Below, piece after piece: positions 63,990 through 64,000 of a stretch of DNA of 64,000 nt; position 1 is the stretch's first letter; every line of letters starts with the position of its first letter. Under the pieces are notes generated by a model, which saw only the letters and a list, made by a program, of their open reading frames with translations, was not told the DNA's origin and ran no database searches. Origin of the DNA: Kordiimonadales bacterium (GTDB lineage Bacteria; Pseudomonadota; Alphaproteobacteria; Sphingomonadales; Kordiimonadaceae); assembly GCA_015485385.1 (NCBI GenBank), contig WFTS01000008.1, positions 19,959 through 83,958 on the forward strand, read 5' to 3'. The position numbers were made by a program, and so were the translations under genes.

Positions 63990-64000
63990 CAGGCTTGCGC

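Overview
The window is a gene-dense alphaproteobacterial chromosome segment in two parts. Bases 1 to about 50.3 kb are mostly conserved housekeeping synteny: dxr-rseP-bamA-ompH-fabZ, gltA, gltX, comEC, lexA-moeA-moaC-trpCDG, trpE-ppiD, tpiA-secG-pyrG, eno-ftsB-pdhABC-lpd-lipA, ispDF, dusB-ntrBC-ntrYX-trkAH-hfq-hflX, mazG, and a GDPD. From about 50.3 kb onward the content is accessory: a solo tyrosine recombinase with a 32-bp palindrome just upstream, a solute-binding protein, a soluble CZB chemoreceptor, an MBL/rhodanese/DSP-like sulfur cluster, a merR|merTPA mercury operon with a textbook 19-bp-spacer MerR promoter, degenerate tandem repeats, an unknown four-helix membrane protein, a gapdh-arsJ-arsR organoarsenical cluster, a second MerR regulator and a retropepsin-like protease. 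Main findings: (1) two places where alphaproteobacteria usually carry LPS genes (lpxD/lpxA/lpxB around fabZ, kdsA between pyrG and eno) lack them; (2) the orphan recombinase has a lox/dif-like palindrome; (3) the trp cluster is split by an opposite-strand gene; (4) several compact palindromes and repeats are candidate regulatory sites. All calls come from reading the sequence and supplied ORFs; no homology searches were run.
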